A stretch of 64,000 nt of DNA from Prevotella intermedia ATCC 25611 = DSM 20706 (GCF_001953955.1 NZ_CP019300.1:744001-808000); one strand, 5' to 3'; shown: positions 1 through 9,593, counted from the stretch's first letter. The notes: generated by a model not told the origin, from the letters alone. Translations and numbers: made by a program.

Positions 1-51
1 CATACCGTTTATGCCCAAATGTTGGGTTGCATACTTTCTAAAATCGTTCAT
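1..51 (-). CDS. clpP: ClpP protease subunit, N-terminal fragment (cut by window edge)
   Basis: Only the first 17 codons are inside the window. They read MNDFRKYATQHLGINGM, which resembles the N-terminus of Bacteroidales ClpP, the serine protease subunit of the ClpXP complex. It lies downstream of tig on the same strand, and tig-clpP-clpX is a common order in bacteria. That family-level neighbour argument supports the call, but the catalytic residues are outside the window, so the identification rests on a short match. A promoter-like TATCTTTG lies about 120 bp upstream, so the gene probably has its own promoter despite following tig. Confidence 0.7.
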   Translation of the reverse strand, partial: MNDFRKYATQHLGINGM

Positions 52-171
52 TTTGTATCCTTATATTATTTTAATTAGACAATAACAAAAAGCGAATATG
101 CTGCTTTTGTTTATTGCCTTAAATACAAAGACTGTGCCATTGCAAAAGCGGGCGTCTTGTGTATTCTAACA

Positions 172-203
172 CAAAGATAAGAAAAAAATGGCAATTACTC
201 AAT
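172..203 (-). promoter_or_regulatory. Promoter of clpP
   Basis: Read on the minus strand, an ATTG box is followed after 20 bp by TATCTTTG, matching the Bacteroidetes sigma-ABfr consensus (TTTG / TAnnTTTG). The predicted leader to the clpP ATG is about 115 nt. Confidence 0.45.
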
Positions 204-407
204 AAAAAACTACTTTTTTAATTCTACCGATTGTAGTTTTTTCGCTCTTTTGATAGAAAGAGAACTGTGCAAGCCGTATTTCGGGTAGTTGATAGATTGG
301 CAGGGGGCGGGCAAATGGTTTTACTTTATCTGAATAAGCTTGTCCTTTCAGGCATCTTTCTGCTTCGCTTGTATTCTGTATTTTATAAACGGAAAAAAGA
401 TAAAAAT

Positions 408-599
408 GGTGTAAATATTTTTCACAAGCGTAGCTATTGTGTAACCGTTTTATTATCAGTGTGTTATAAAACCTATTGTTTCGCATTGTAAAAGAGCCGC
501 TTTTGCACGGTAAAAGCGGCTCTTTTGCCTTGCAAAACCTACGCTTTTGCAACGTCAAATCGAAATTACCGTTTTCTTAACGAATTATCTTTACAAAAC
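408..599 (+). repeat. 22-bp-period modular intergenic element, copy 1
   Basis: Copy 1 of a six-member family. It begins GGTGTAAATATTTTTCAC and ends near TTATCTTTACAAAACC; weaker similarity continues about 30 bp to the left. Inside are 7-bp words at 22-bp steps: CCTATTG (472), GAGCCGC (494), GCGGCTC (516), CCTACGC (538), TCGAAAT (560), separated by 15-bp near-palindromes such as TTTTGCACGGTAAAA. Words 2 and 3 are reverse complements and can form a hairpin. Open frames through it, on either strand, are by-products of the repeat and not genes. Confidence 0.9.
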
Positions 600-666
600 C
601 ACCGCTTCAATATAGGGGTGTGAGTCATCTCGTTTCTCATATTCACAACGATTTTTCTTCGGTGTC

Positions 667-692
667 AGGAACGTGACGAATCACGCCCTTAC
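667..692 (+). repeat. 26-bp dispersed repeat with inner palindrome, copy 1
   Basis: The segment contains CGTGACGAATCACG, an inverted repeat, followed by CCCTTAC. It matches 27243-27268 at 25 of 26 positions. Both copies are intergenic, near gene ends. The function is unknown; a dispersed REP-like element or a protein site is possible. Confidence 0.6.
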
Positions 693-763
693 CTGCCGAT
701 GTGCATTGTAAAAACATGAGTCCTATTATTTAAAAGGTTGGACACCGCTTTATAAAACATAAA

Positions 764-824
764 AAAGCAATATCCTTTCCAACGGCCTTCTCGATTGAAA
801 GTTTGTGGAAAGGATATTGCTTTT
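764..824 (-). terminator. Intrinsic terminator downstream of tig
   Basis: An inverted repeat (arms 764-780 and 807-824, core GCAATATCCTTTCC) has a 26-nt loop. An A-tract at its left edge gives a U-run on the minus strand, just after the tig stop. T residues on the other side make it plausible in both directions. Confidence 0.75.
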
Positions 825-886
825 ATTATTCTATATCCATTATTTGCTGTGCAAGGCACAAGCATTAATGGTTTGTAGGCATTGTT

Positions 887-2329
887 TTACTTGTCTTCCT
901 TTTCAGCTTTGTCAGCCTTCTTGGTTCTCTTTGCCTTTGCTGGCTTTTCTGCTGCAGCCTCTTCTGCAGGCATCATAAGCTTATTGAACTCGTCGAGAGA
1001 AACAGACTTCTTCTTCAACTTGACAACAGATTTCAATGCCACAGAGAGCTTACGGTCGAGCGCAGCCTCAATGAATGAGTCGATGTTCTCGCGCTTCTTC
1101 ATCATTTCTTCAACATAGTTGTTCACGTATTCGTCAGGAACGTTGTTCATACCGTATTGTGCAAACTGCGCACGTGCCATTTGTGCAGCACTTTCGCGTA
1201 TGTCGGCGTCTTCAACCTGAATGTTGTTAGCCTTTGCAATCTGGTCTCTAACGAGGTGCCACTTAAGTTCCTTGATGCTTGGCTCGTAGTTCTTTTCTAC
1301 AAATTCAGCACCCTTGTCTTCGTTGTTGGCAAGCATAACACGCTTCAACAATGCGTCTGGGAACTGGAGGTCGCCCACTTTCTTGTCTGCGTATGCACGC
1401 AAGTCTTGCATAAACTTGTAGTCTGAATCTCTTTCAAGTTGCTTGCTGATGCCTTCAGCGATAGCAGCACGGAATGCAGCCTCGTCGTTGATGTTTGCTT
1501 CAGCACCGTAAACGCTGTCCCAAAGTTCCTTGTTGTTCTCTGCATTCACGAAGCGAGAGATTTCAGTAATCTGATATGAGAAGTCGCCAGTGTGGTTTTC
1601 AACCTCCTTGCGGTCAATCTTCAGCAACGAAGCAATCTCTGCGTCGCCTTCAGGGTAAGCCTTGCGTGGGTTGAAAGTGATAATATCGCCCAGCTTACTG
1701 CCGTCGAAGAGTTTCTTTTGGTCATCTACCTTGATGTATTGAGGCATCATCACAGCACCTTCTACGGTGATACCACCTTCGAGTGTGTTGCCGTTTGCGT
1801 CAAGCTCACGAATGTCTCCCTTAAGCATATCGCGCTTTTCAGGCTCAAATTCTTCAGCCTTGTCGTAATGTCCTGCACGATTTGCGAACATTTCCACTTG
1901 CTGGTCGATGAGTTTATCGTCTACCTTTATTTCGTAGTAGTCAATGGTATCCTTGTTTGTAAGCTCGATATTGAATTCTGGTGCAACGGCAATGTCGAAC
2001 TTGAAGGTGTAAGGAGCTGGCTTTTCAAGCTCTACTGCTTCTTGTGTTTCAGAAGCCATAGGCTGTCCGAGCATATGGATTTTGTTGTCTACAATATATT
2101 TCTGAAGGTTTTCACCCAAGATTTTATTAATGGCGTCCATCTTTACCTGTGGACCAACTTGGCGTTTCAGCAAACCCATTGGCACTTGCCCCGGACGGAA
2201 ACCAGGAATGTTAGCACGCTTGCGATAGTCTTTGAGTGCCTTCTCAACTTCTTCCTTGTAATCAGCTTCTTCGACAACAATAGTCAAAAGACCATTCAGT
2301 TTGTCGGGGGTTTCAAATGAAATTTTCAT
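887..2329 (-). CDS. tig: Trigger factor (ribosome-associated chaperone)
   Basis: The product is 480 aa, close to the usual length for Bacteroidetes trigger factor. The ribosome-docking signature GFRPGQVP lies at residues 43-50 in the N-terminal domain. The central region is the poorly conserved prolyl-isomerase-like domain, followed by a long helical chaperone domain. The tail (about 456-480) is a Lys/Ala/Glu-rich low-complexity stretch. Trigger factor binds the large subunit near the peptide exit and protects nascent chains. The ATG at 2329 fits the N-terminus of the family. The gene has its own promoter upstream and terminator downstream, and clpP follows on the same strand, linking folding with degradation. 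Confidence 0.97.
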   Translation of the reverse strand: MKISFETPDKLNGLLTIVVEEADYKEEVEKALKDYRKRANIPGFRPGQVPMGLLKRQVGPQVKMDAINKILGENLQKYIVDNKIHMLGQPMASETQEAVELEKPAPYTFKFDIAVAPEFNIELTNKDTIDYYEIKVDDKLIDQQVEMFANRAGHYDKAEEFEPEKRDMLKGDIRELDANGNTLEGGITVEGAVMMPQYIKVDDQKKLFDGSKLGDIITFNPRKAYPEGDAEIASLLKIDRKEVENHTGDFSYQITEISRFVNAENNKELWDSVYGAEANINDEAAFRAAIAEGISKQLERDSDYKFMQDLRAYADKKVGDLQFPDALLKRVMLANNEDKGAEFVEKNYEPSIKELKWHLVRDQIAKANNIQVEDADIRESAAQMARAQFAQYGMNNVPDEYVNNYVEEMMKKRENIDSFIEAALDRKLSVALKSVVKLKKKSVSLDEFNKLMMPAEEAAAEKPAKAKRTKKADKAEKEDK

Positions 2330-2416
2330 CTTTGAAGTATTATATGTTTATTGTTTAATTATCAAATGTATAAGTTTCAAAGGCAGAACGATAGAACGTC
2401 TACCCACTTCGAGGCG

Positions 2417-2424
2417 CAAAGGTA
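2417..2424 (-). promoter_or_regulatory. Promoter -7 element of tig
   Basis: The minus strand reads TACCTTTG, a full match to TAnnTTTG, about 88 bp before the tig ATG. No convincing TTTG box is visible 20 bp further upstream. Confidence 0.5.
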
Positions 2425-2540
2425 CTTAAATTTTGCCTAACTACATAATATATAGAGATAAAAAAAACATTTTTAAGAATTAGCCTTACTTATCATCTCT
2501 ATTGCCAATCGTAGGCAGACAAGGCTGCAAGACAGAAAAA

Positions 2541-2572
2541 AGCCTCGAAGAACATCAACGTTCTCCGAGGCT
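2541..2572 (-). terminator. Intrinsic terminator downstream of fhs
   Basis: The hairpin arms AGCCTCG-AGAAC / GTTCT-CGAGGCT are followed on the minus strand by a T-rich stretch (the A-tract at 2536-2541). It lies 20 bp after the fhs stop. Confidence 0.75.
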
Positions 2573-2592
2573 CGCAAGTTATGGATAATGCT

Positions 2593-4260
2593 TTATGACA
2601 AGCCTTCTATTACGCCATTCACTACGTGGATATTCTCTGCCTGTGGTTTTTTCGGCAAACCAGGCATACGCATTATGGTACCAGCAATGGCTACAATCAT
2701 ACCTGCACCAGCGTTGATGACAAAGTCGCGAATGGTAATGGTGAAGTCGGTTGGTACTCCGTAAGCCTTTGCATCTTCAGAGAACGAGTACTGTGTCTTC
2801 GCAATACATACGGGGAAGTTCTCGAAACCGAGTTCCTTAATGCGCTGCAAGTCTCGTTTAGCGGCAGGGCGAAGCACCACTTTGCCTGCTCCGTAAACCT
2901 TCTTCGCTATCTTTTCAACCTTTGTAACAACATCGTCGTTCTCATCGTAAACGAAGTTCAGCGGTGCAGATGGGTTCTTTTCGATGGTATCGACTACCAG
3001 ATGTGCCAATTCTTCTGCGCCCTTTCCACCTTCGCCGAAGGCTGTATTGATGGCAAAACCTACGCCCTGTGCCTCGCAATGTGCTTTTACGAGTGCCAAT
3101 TCTTCGTCGGTGTCGGTGGCAAAGCGGTTCAAGCAAACCACAACGGTTTGTCCGAATGCCTTCAAGTTGGCGATGTGCTTGTCCAAGTTAGGAAGACCTG
3201 CCTTCAAGCCTTCTACGTTTGGCTTGCTGATTTCTGCAACATCGATACCTCCGTGCATCTTCAAAGCCTGTGCAGTAGCAACGAGAACTGTAAGCACTGG
3301 AGAGATTCCTGCCTTGCGACACTTAATGTCCAAGAACTTCTCTGCGCCCAAATCGGCACCGAAGCCAGCCTCTGTAATACAGTAATCAGAGCAGCTCATA
3401 GCCATCTTGGTTGCCAAAACGCTGTTGCAACCGTGTGCAATGTTGGCAAATGGGCCACCGTGTATAAACGCCGGTGTATTTTCGATGGTCTGTACAAGGT
3501 TTGGATTGATAGCTTCGTGTAAGAGTGCAACGATAGAACCTGTAACATTCAGTTCGCGCAAGTAGAGCGGTTTGTTTTCAAGTGTGATACCGAGGATAAT
3601 GTTATCGAGGCGGCGATGCAAGTCTTCTTCGTCAGAAGCCAAGCAGAGAATAGCCATAATCTCCGATGCAGGTGTAATATCGAAACCGCTTTCGCTAAGC
3701 AAGCCATCGGTGCGGCTGCCCAAACCCGTGATGACGGTGCGCAGATTGCGGTCGTTTACGTCTAAAACACGACGCCACCATATTTCTTTCATACCGAAGC
3801 CATCGTCCTGATGCTGGTACAAATAGTTGTCCAACATTGCAGAAATCATATTGTTAGCCGAAGTGATGGCGTGGAAGTCGCCTGTGAAATGGAGGTTGAT
3901 TTTCTCCATTGGCAACACTTGCGCATAGCCACCGCCTGCAGCTCCACCTTTCATACCGAAGCAAGGGCCGAGCGAAGGTTCGCGAAGGGCAGGTATGGCA
4001 TTCTTGCCAATGCGGTTCATACCAAGTGCCAAACCTACGCTAACGGTGGTTTTACCGATACCCGCCTTTGTTGGAGTGATGGCAGTAACAAGAATCAGCT
4101 TCGACTTCTTTACCTTTTCATCATCGATAAGTTGATAAGGAACTTTAGCAATGTGCTTGCCAAATGGTTCAAATTCGTCTGCTGGAATATTTGCTTTCTT
4201 TGCAATACTATCAATTAATTCAAGTTTTGCCTCGTGAGCAATCTCAAAATCTGTTTTCAT
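2593..4260 (-). CDS. fhs: Formate-tetrahydrofolate ligase
   Basis: The 555-aa product is full length for this family. It makes 10-formyl-tetrahydrofolate from formate, THF and ATP in the cytoplasm, feeding purine synthesis and formyl-Met-tRNA. A P-loop, [12 protein letters not shown], lies at residues 61-72, and the family segment around [19 protein letters not shown] follows. The gene is a single transcription unit with a promoter 65 bp upstream and a hairpin terminator downstream. I see nothing truncated or missing. Confidence 0.97.
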   Translation of the reverse strand: MKTDFEIAHEAKLELIDSIAKKANIPADEFEPFGKHIAKVPYQLIDDEKVKKSKLILVTAITPTKAGIGKTTVSVGLALGMNRIGKNAIPALREPSLGPCFGMKGGAAGGGYAQVLPMEKINLHFTGDFHAITSANNMISAMLDNYLYQHQDDGFGMKEIWWRRVLDVNDRNLRTVITGLGSRTDGLLSESGFDITPASEIMAILCLASDEEDLHRRLDNIILGITLENKPLYLRELNVTGSIVALLHEAINPNLVQTIENTPAFIHGGPFANIAHGCNSVLATKMAMSCSDYCITEAGFGADLGAEKFLDIKCRKAGISPVLTVLVATAQALKMHGGIDVAEISKPNVEGLKAGLPNLDKHIANLKAFGQTVVVCLNRFATDTDEELALVKAHCEAQGVGFAINTAFGEGGKGAEELAHLVVDTIEKNPSAPLNFVYDENDDVVTKVEKIAKKVYGAGKVVLRPAAKRDLQRIKELGFENFPVCIAKTQYSFSEDAKAYGVPTDFTITIRDFVINAGAGMIVAIAGTIMRMPGLPKKPQAENIHVVNGVIEGLS

Positions 4261-4324
4261 TTGTTTGTTCTTCTTTTTAAAAATTATTAGCGTTAACTGA
4301 TGACAATTAGTTGTTAATTGTTGC

Positions 4325-4356
4325 CAAAAGTATGAATTTTATATCTTACTACCAAC
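4325..4356 (-). promoter_or_regulatory. Promoter of fhs
   Basis: The minus strand reads GTTG, 20 bp, TACTTTTG, a good match to the Bacteroidetes consensus, with a leader of about 60 nt. Between this promoter and the repeat at 4594 I see nothing else recognisable; a minus-strand open frame there lacks any protein character. Confidence 0.55.
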
Positions 4357-4593
4357 TTTTTGACGATGTTTTTATACTTAAAAATACATAATCGCACATT
4401 TTTGAAACATTGTGCAATGGTATTGCAAACCGCAGATAGCAATATTGCAGACCATAGAGAAATTGCAACGACTTTCGTGCAGAGAACTCCGCATTGACGA
4501 AAATCTACACGGACTTGTTGGAAGAATGTAAAAATGGAAATGTAGAAGTTTAATGGGAATAACTCGCTTAATGAATGAAAAGAAGCCCATAAA

Positions 4594-4784
4594 GCTGTAA
4601 ATATTTTTCACAAGCGTAGCTGTTGTGTAACTATCTTGTTACCAACGTGTTATAAAACCTATTGTTTTGCATTGTAAAAGCGTAGGTTTTGCACGGTAAA
4701 AGTGGCTCTTTTGCATCGCAAAACAGCCGCTTTCGCAATGTCAAATCGAAATTATCAATTTCCTTGCAAATTATTTTTACAAAA
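4594..4784 (+). repeat. 22-bp-period modular intergenic element, copy 2
   Basis: Same family and orientation as copy 1. The variable words at 22-bp steps are GCGTAGG (4680), GTGGCTC (4702) and CAGCCGC (4724), with the last fixed-side word TCGAAAT at 4746. It starts at CTGTAAATATTTTTCAC. It lies between the promoter region of fhs and the 3' end of the S41 peptidase gene. The word set differs from copy 1 in all three slots. Confidence 0.9.
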
Positions 4785-4879
4785 TCAGTGGTGTTTTCAG
4801 CAACTGCAACAAGCAGAAAAAGGATAATCAATACCCTGAAAACGCATCGACTGTTTCGTGAAAATGGCTCACCTTATTA

Positions 4880-5899
4880 TTATATAAGGTGGCGTGCAAA
4901 CTCTATGATGGTGTCTTTGCCACGTTGGAAATCTTCGGAAGTAAGGTCTACCTTATAGTCTGGGTCTATGCCAAATTCGGTCATTTGCTTGTCCTTGTCG
5001 TACATCGGACAAGCTGAAAAGCGCACCGACCAACCATTAGGAAGCTCGGCAGAGAAAGGCAATCCTGCTCCTCCGCCAGTGCGGTCGCCCACCGTTTTCA
5101 CATTTGGGAAACAGCGCATATACTTTACAAACTCGTTGGCAGCCGAGAAAACGCTGCGGTTCGTCAGCACGAACACAGGCTTTTGCCAACGTATGCCTTT
5201 CCCAGGCTTTAAGATTTGCTGCTTCATGGGCGAAAAGTCGCTGTGCCCTTTTCCCGTTTTGTGTTGCATATAGCCTACAAGTACCGACTTGTTGGTGAAT
5301 CTTGCAGCCAGTTCCTCCGCATTGTTGAGTGCACCTCCGCCATTGTTTCGCACATCTATGATAAGGGCTCTGCAAGGTTGGAAGTAGAGAAGAATGTCGT
5401 TGAGGTTGCCCGCACCTATTCCACGTTGGAAACTTTCGCAGCGCAAATAGCCAATGTTGTCGTCGAGAATGGTATAGTCCAATCCGCTCGCTATCAAGTA
5501 ATCGGTTTTCAGGTATTTACGCAAGAGCGAGTCGGAATAGTTCTGCGGATAGTCTTCGCGCCACGACCAATAGCGCGCAGCGTTGAAAGAGGTGTATAGA
5601 TTCACGTGTCCGTCTTTCAGTTCGGACAGCATATTTGCCATAACTTCAAACTGTTGGCGTTCTGTCATCGAATTGTCGAACTGCTTCAAGTACTTTTCTC
5701 GCACTGCATTCCAGTCTATTCCTTTCTGCTCAAAGAAACAATAGTGCTCGTCGAGTATCTTCCAAAGTGCCTCGGCATTGCCCTGAACGGTGTTCGGGTA
5801 TTCGTCGTTGGTAACGCAAGATGAGAGGAACGACATTATAAATAATGTGTATGCAAGCACAAAAGCTGTGTGGCGGAAGGGGCGTTTATACTTTTTCAT
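4880..5899 (-). CDS. S41-family peptidase, lipoprotein
   Basis: The product is 339 aa. The N-terminus is a lipoprotein signal ending LSSC with Cys28, so it is probably anchored in the envelope. The C-terminal half has the S41 (tail-specific protease-like) core: DVRNNGGG at 182-189 and the serine segment around SVFSAANEF at 249-257, with Ser252 the likely nucleophile. No PDZ domain is obvious, as in the tricorn-core-like S41 proteins common in Bacteroidetes. Its ATG overlaps the stop of the DUF3316-like gene upstream, so the two are translationally linked and probably co-transcribed with parC. The substrate is unknown. Confidence 0.88.
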   Translation of the reverse strand: MKKYKRPFRHTAFVLAYTLFIMSFLSSCVTNDEYPNTVQGNAEALWKILDEHYCFFEQKGIDWNAVREKYLKQFDNSMTERQQFEVMANMLSELKDGHVNLYTSFNAARYWSWREDYPQNYSDSLLRKYLKTDYLIASGLDYTILDDNIGYLRCESFQRGIGAGNLNDILLYFQPCRALIIDVRNNGGGALNNAEELAARFTNKSVLVGYMQHKTGKGHSDFSPMKQQILKPGKGIRWQKPVFVLTNRSVFSAANEFVKYMRCFPNVKTVGDRTGGGAGLPFSAELPNGWSVRFSACPMYDKDKQMTEFGIDPDYKVDLTSEDFQRGKDTIIEFARHLI

Positions 5900-6717
5900 T
5901 ACGGAATAATCTTTGAAATAGAGAACTTTCGCACGATGCCTACCACAAGAAGGTTACTCCACGTGTGGTATTTCAAACCGTTTATGCGTGCTTGCTGAAA
6001 GTCGCCCAGATAGCCAAGGCGCAACGTGGTGTGGTGCAAAGTAAAATCGAGGATAAGCATTTGCCGAAGCGAGGGAGCGGAAACAAGGGTGGTGGGCACG
6101 ATATTGTGGTCGTAGTCGCCCTTTGAAAATATTTCGTAGTAGCTTTGTCCGAAGTTAGGTGCAAACATCAAACCTACGAGCGGAGCTTGCACTTCGTATC
6201 GAACTTGGAAGGGCTTGCCCCACAAACGGAACGCATAGGCAGCCGAAGCCGACGGCGACAGATTCACGTTCAGATACGCTTGTGCAGGGTTGTTTCCATT
6301 GCGCATATTGTATAGAAAGCCTAAGTTGGCATCGATGCCGCCGCCAATCGTTGCTGCGAGTGTGCCATAGCCCACAGTCCATTTGCCAAAAGTGTAGTGC
6401 AGGTTGTACTGAAAGTTATACAGTCCGCCTATATTGTTGTTTTTCTCCGAAGCGTTGTGCGTGTAGGACAGGTGTGCTTGGTGGATAATCTCACGCAAAA
6501 TGGGCGTGCCGTTATCACGTAGCGTATGCGAAACATAGCGCAGCTCGCTGCCTGTGTATTCGCTTGGCGAGAGATAGGTGTCTAATTGATTAACGTGCCC
6601 AATGCCAACAAGCTGCGCTTTCGTAATAATCTTCTTGGAACACAGCGTGTCTTGCGCATCAACAGCAACACCGTATAGCAACAATGAAAAGGCAAGGAGT
6701 ACTTTCTTCAACACCAT
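5899..6717 (-). CDS. DUF3316-like secreted protein
   Basis: I chose the ATG at 6717 (MVLKKVLLAF), giving 272 aa and a clean signal peptide ending at AVDA-Q. An earlier ATG at 6735 would overlap the parC stop and weaken the signal. The rest is rich in alternating aromatic and polar residues, with repeated TLRLGYLGDF-like segments and a C-terminal aromatic strand, as expected of a small outer-membrane beta-barrel. It resembles the DUF3316 family of Bacteroidetes; that assignment is from memory of the family's character and not from a search. No catalytic role can be assigned. It sits between parC and the S41 lipoprotein, overlapping the latter by one base. Confidence 0.75.
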   Translation of the reverse strand: MVLKKVLLAFSLLLYGVAVDAQDTLCSKKIITKAQLVGIGHVNQLDTYLSPSEYTGSELRYVSHTLRDNGTPILREIIHQAHLSYTHNASEKNNNIGGLYNFQYNLHYTFGKWTVGYGTLAATIGGGIDANLGFLYNMRNGNNPAQAYLNVNLSPSASAAYAFRLWGKPFQVRYEVQAPLVGLMFAPNFGQSYYEIFSKGDYDHNIVPTTLVSAPSLRQMLILDFTLHHTTLRLGYLGDFQQARINGLKYHTWSNLLVVGIVRKFSISKIIP

Positions 6718-6724
6718 AATAACT

Positions 6725-9562
6725 TTAATTATCAAAGAATTGCAGACTCAATTGTTGCTCTCCGCCGTTGTCTTCCTTCGGTTTTTCAGCCTTTGCGACA
6801 GGTTCCGACGGTGCTTGTGCTTCGGGTTCAGCTTGCTTTGCAGGCTGTTCTTCTATCGTTTCGGCTTCCGTAGGTTCTACTGTTTCGATTTCTTCAGCCT
6901 CTTCCGATTCTGGGAAACGAATGGGCTCGAGTTGTTTAATCTTGCTTACTTTGAAGGTTGTAAGACGTTTGCCCTTTGCCTTGAAGCCTTTTACGCCCAC
7001 AAACTCTTCGGCATCTATCACTTCCGTGCCACGTGCTGCATCGCTTCCGCCGTACGTTATCTCTGCACGAGGGTAGGCATCGTCGGTCAGGAATACGAGT
7101 TTGGACTTCGGATTGTCGCCAATCACACTCTGATGGCGTGTCGAATTTTCCATACAGAAACGCTTTAAGTAGGGATAACCGTTGTTGTCGGCATCGTAAA
7201 CCACCGCTGTCCACGGCTTTTCGGGGTTGAATTTCTCGATGCGGAAGATGTTATCCTCGTAGTGGTTGGCTGCATCGAAGTTGGTAGTGTAGAACTCTCC
7301 ATTGTTGAGAACTACAAGAATGGTGTCCTTATCGTTAAATTCGCCCAACAAACGACCCTGCTCTTCGTAGTTGATACGATTGACATCGGCATCGAACCAC
7401 ACCTTTCTGCCACCCAAGGTAGATACTCCGTGTGCTTTCAAAGATACACGGTCTACAGTTTCTTTCGTAAGCAACACGCCGCGGGCAGTCTTCGATTTGA
7501 TAAGCACATTGGAGAAATCGCGCTCGAAATAGCGCATCAATCGTGCCCTGCCAGGTTGGTCTTTCAATATAATCTTGATGGTTTCGGCTTCTCCGTTCGG
7601 GTTAGCAGTAAAGTAAAACACTCTCGAACCCGGCTTTCCTTGCGTAAGGTCGTAATCCCTGTCGCGGGTAATGGAAACCACGTTGAAACGCTTTATGTAG
7701 TAAGGACCTTTTTCGCCGTCGCGATAAACCGCATTGTAAATGGTACGGCGGTCGTTGCGCTTGAACACTTGCACGTGCATAACGCCCTTTCCGACAAATA
7801 CTTTGTCGGCAATATGAATGATGCGATACTTGCCGTCGCGGAAGAAAACGATGACATCGTCAAGGTCGGAACAGTTCTGAACGAACTCTGCTTTCTTCAA
7901 GTCGGTGCCTATGAAGCCACCCTTTCGGTCGATGTATAGCTTCTCGTTGGCGTCTACTACCTTTGCAGCGACAATGGTATCGAAACTCTTTATCTCCGTT
8001 CGGCGTGGGTAGTCCTTGCCGTATTTTGCCTTCAAATGCTTGAACCATTCGATGGTTACACGCACCATTTCGCTGAGGTCTTTGTCTATTTCGGCTATCT
8101 CGGCTTCTATCTTTTGGATTAATTCGTCGGCTTTGTCCTTGTTGAATTTAAGAATGCGCTGCATCTTTATCTCGAGCAAGCGGAGTATGTCCTCGCGTTT
8201 CACTTCACGAATGAAGTCCTTTTTAAAAGGTTCTAACTTGGAATTGACGAAAGCAACCACCTCGTCCATTGTTTTAGAAGTCTCGAACTTCTGTTCCTTA
8301 TAGATGCGTTCCTCTATGAATATGCGTTCTAACGAGTTGAAGAAAAGCTGTTCTTCCAACTCGCCCTTCCTTATTTCGAGTTCCCTGCGCAACAGTGCTT
8401 GCGTGTGGTCTACCGAATGTTTCAGTACGTCAGACACGGTCAGGAACTGCGGTTTGTTATCGGCAATGACACAACAGTTGGGCGAAATGGAAATCTCGCA
8501 GTCGGTAAAGGCGTACAAAGCGTCCATTGTCTTGTCGCTCGAAGTGCCTGGTGTCAGGTGTAATTGTATCTCCACTTCCGACGCCGTCATATCTTCTACC
8601 TTGCGTATCTTTATTTTTCCCTTTTCAACAGCTTTGGTAATCGACTCTTGAAGCGAACTTGCAGTCTTGGTGAAAGGTATTTCGCGAATGACAAGCGTCT
8701 TGTTGTCAATCTTCTCAACCTTGGCACGCACCTTCAAGGAACCGCCCCGCTGTCCGTCGTTGTACTTTGAAATGTCGATGCTGCCGCCTGTTGGGAAGTC
8801 TGGATAAAGCTCAAACTTCTTTCCGCGTAGATAGCTTACAGCGGCATCGCATATTTCTGCCATATTGTGCGGAAGGATTTTAGACGACAATCCAACAGCT
8901 ATGCCTTCTGCACCTTGCGCCAACAGCAATGGAAATTTGGCAGGTAGGGTAACGGGTTCTTTATTTCTTCCATCATAAGATTGCTGCCATTCGGTGGTCT
9001 TAGGGTTGAAAATGGTCTCCAATGCAAACTTGGACAGACGCGATTCGATGTATCGGGGAGCTGCAGCACGGTCGCCAGTGAAGATGTTTCCCCAGTTTCC
9101 TTGCGTGTCGATGAGCAGGTCTTTCTGTCCCATCTGTACGAGAGCGTCGCAGATAGAAGCATCGCCATGTGGGTGAAACTGCATCGTATGGCCTGCAATA
9201 TTGGCAACCTTGTTGTATCGTCCGTCGTCCATTCGCTTCATAGAGTGGAGAATACGGCGTTGAACAGGCTTCAATCCATCGTCAATATGGGGCACGGCAC
9301 GTTCTAAGATTACATAACTTGCGTAATCCAAGAACCAGTTTTTATACATTCCTGATAGGTGCTTGACAGCCGAAGCATCGAATCTGTCGGTTGGAACATA
9401 GTCGTTTCGCAACTCGTCCGCTTCGTCTTCGTCCGTCATTTCAGCATCGGCAAACACTTCTTCATCGCTTTCTGTGTCTGCCATATTGCCGTTATTGCCC
9501 GTTGTTTCTTCGTTCAGTGGGTTTTCACCCTCGTTGTTTTCAATTATCTTATCGTCGTCCAT
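6725..9562 (-). CDS. parC: DNA topoisomerase IV subunit A (ParC type)
   Basis: The product is 945 aa. The breakage-reunion domain is clear: VPHIDDGLKPVQRRIL at 90-105, the HPHGD motif at 130-134 and the active tyrosine in AAPRY at Tyr171. The C-terminal half carries beta-pinwheel-like repeats, but no GyrA box (QRRGGKG) is seen in it, which favours ParC over GyrA. The ends are unusual: a very acidic first 55 residues and a Glu/Pro/Ala-rich tail from about 885 to 930. With ParE it would decatenate daughter chromosomes. It has a strong promoter (9594-9625) and probably drives the two envelope genes downstream. Confidence 0.93.
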   Translation of the reverse strand: MDDDKIIENNEGENPLNEETTGNNGNMADTESDEEVFADAEMTDEDEADELRNDYVPTDRFDASAVKHLSGMYKNWFLDYASYVILERAVPHIDDGLKPVQRRILHSMKRMDDGRYNKVANIAGHTMQFHPHGDASICDALVQMGQKDLLIDTQGNWGNIFTGDRAAAPRYIESRLSKFALETIFNPKTTEWQQSYDGRNKEPVTLPAKFPLLLAQGAEGIAVGLSSKILPHNMAEICDAAVSYLRGKKFELYPDFPTGGSIDISKYNDGQRGGSLKVRAKVEKIDNKTLVIREIPFTKTASSLQESITKAVEKGKIKIRKVEDMTASEVEIQLHLTPGTSSDKTMDALYAFTDCEISISPNCCVIADNKPQFLTVSDVLKHSVDHTQALLRRELEIRKGELEEQLFFNSLERIFIEERIYKEQKFETSKTMDEVVAFVNSKLEPFKKDFIREVKREDILRLLEIKMQRILKFNKDKADELIQKIEAEIAEIDKDLSEMVRVTIEWFKHLKAKYGKDYPRRTEIKSFDTIVAAKVVDANEKLYIDRKGGFIGTDLKKAEFVQNCSDLDDVIVFFRDGKYRIIHIADKVFVGKGVMHVQVFKRNDRRTIYNAVYRDGEKGPYYIKRFNVVSITRDRDYDLTQGKPGSRVFYFTANPNGEAETIKIILKDQPGRARLMRYFERDFSNVLIKSKTARGVLLTKETVDRVSLKAHGVSTLGGRKVWFDADVNRINYEEQGRLLGEFNDKDTILVVLNNGEFYTTNFDAANHYEDNIFRIEKFNPEKPWTAVVYDADNNGYPYLKRFCMENSTRHQSVIGDNPKSKLVFLTDDAYPRAEITYGGSDAARGTEVIDAEEFVGVKGFKAKGKRLTTFKVSKIKQLEPIRFPESEEAEEIETVEPTEAETIEEQPAKQAEPEAQAPSEPVAKAEKPKEDNGGEQQLSLQFFDN

Positions 9563-9593
9563 AAACAGTTGGATTGTCTCTATTTTTGAGGCT

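Noticed and set aside
199..558. An open frame with a Cys/Arg/Lys-rich product through element copy 1, and similar ones at 4631-4831, 36556-36759 and elsewhere
   Set aside because: The similarity of these proteins comes from the DNA repeat. Both strands are open at several copies, the frame is not conserved over the whole element, and no start signals are seen.
408..599. CRISPR array
   Set aside because: The 22-bp period has short repeats, but the variable words come from a set of three and are not unique spacers, and there are no cas genes.
4378..4611. Minus-strand open frame of 77 codons
   Set aside because: It overlaps the start of element copy 2, has no promoter or ribosome-binding site, and the product has no protein-like character.
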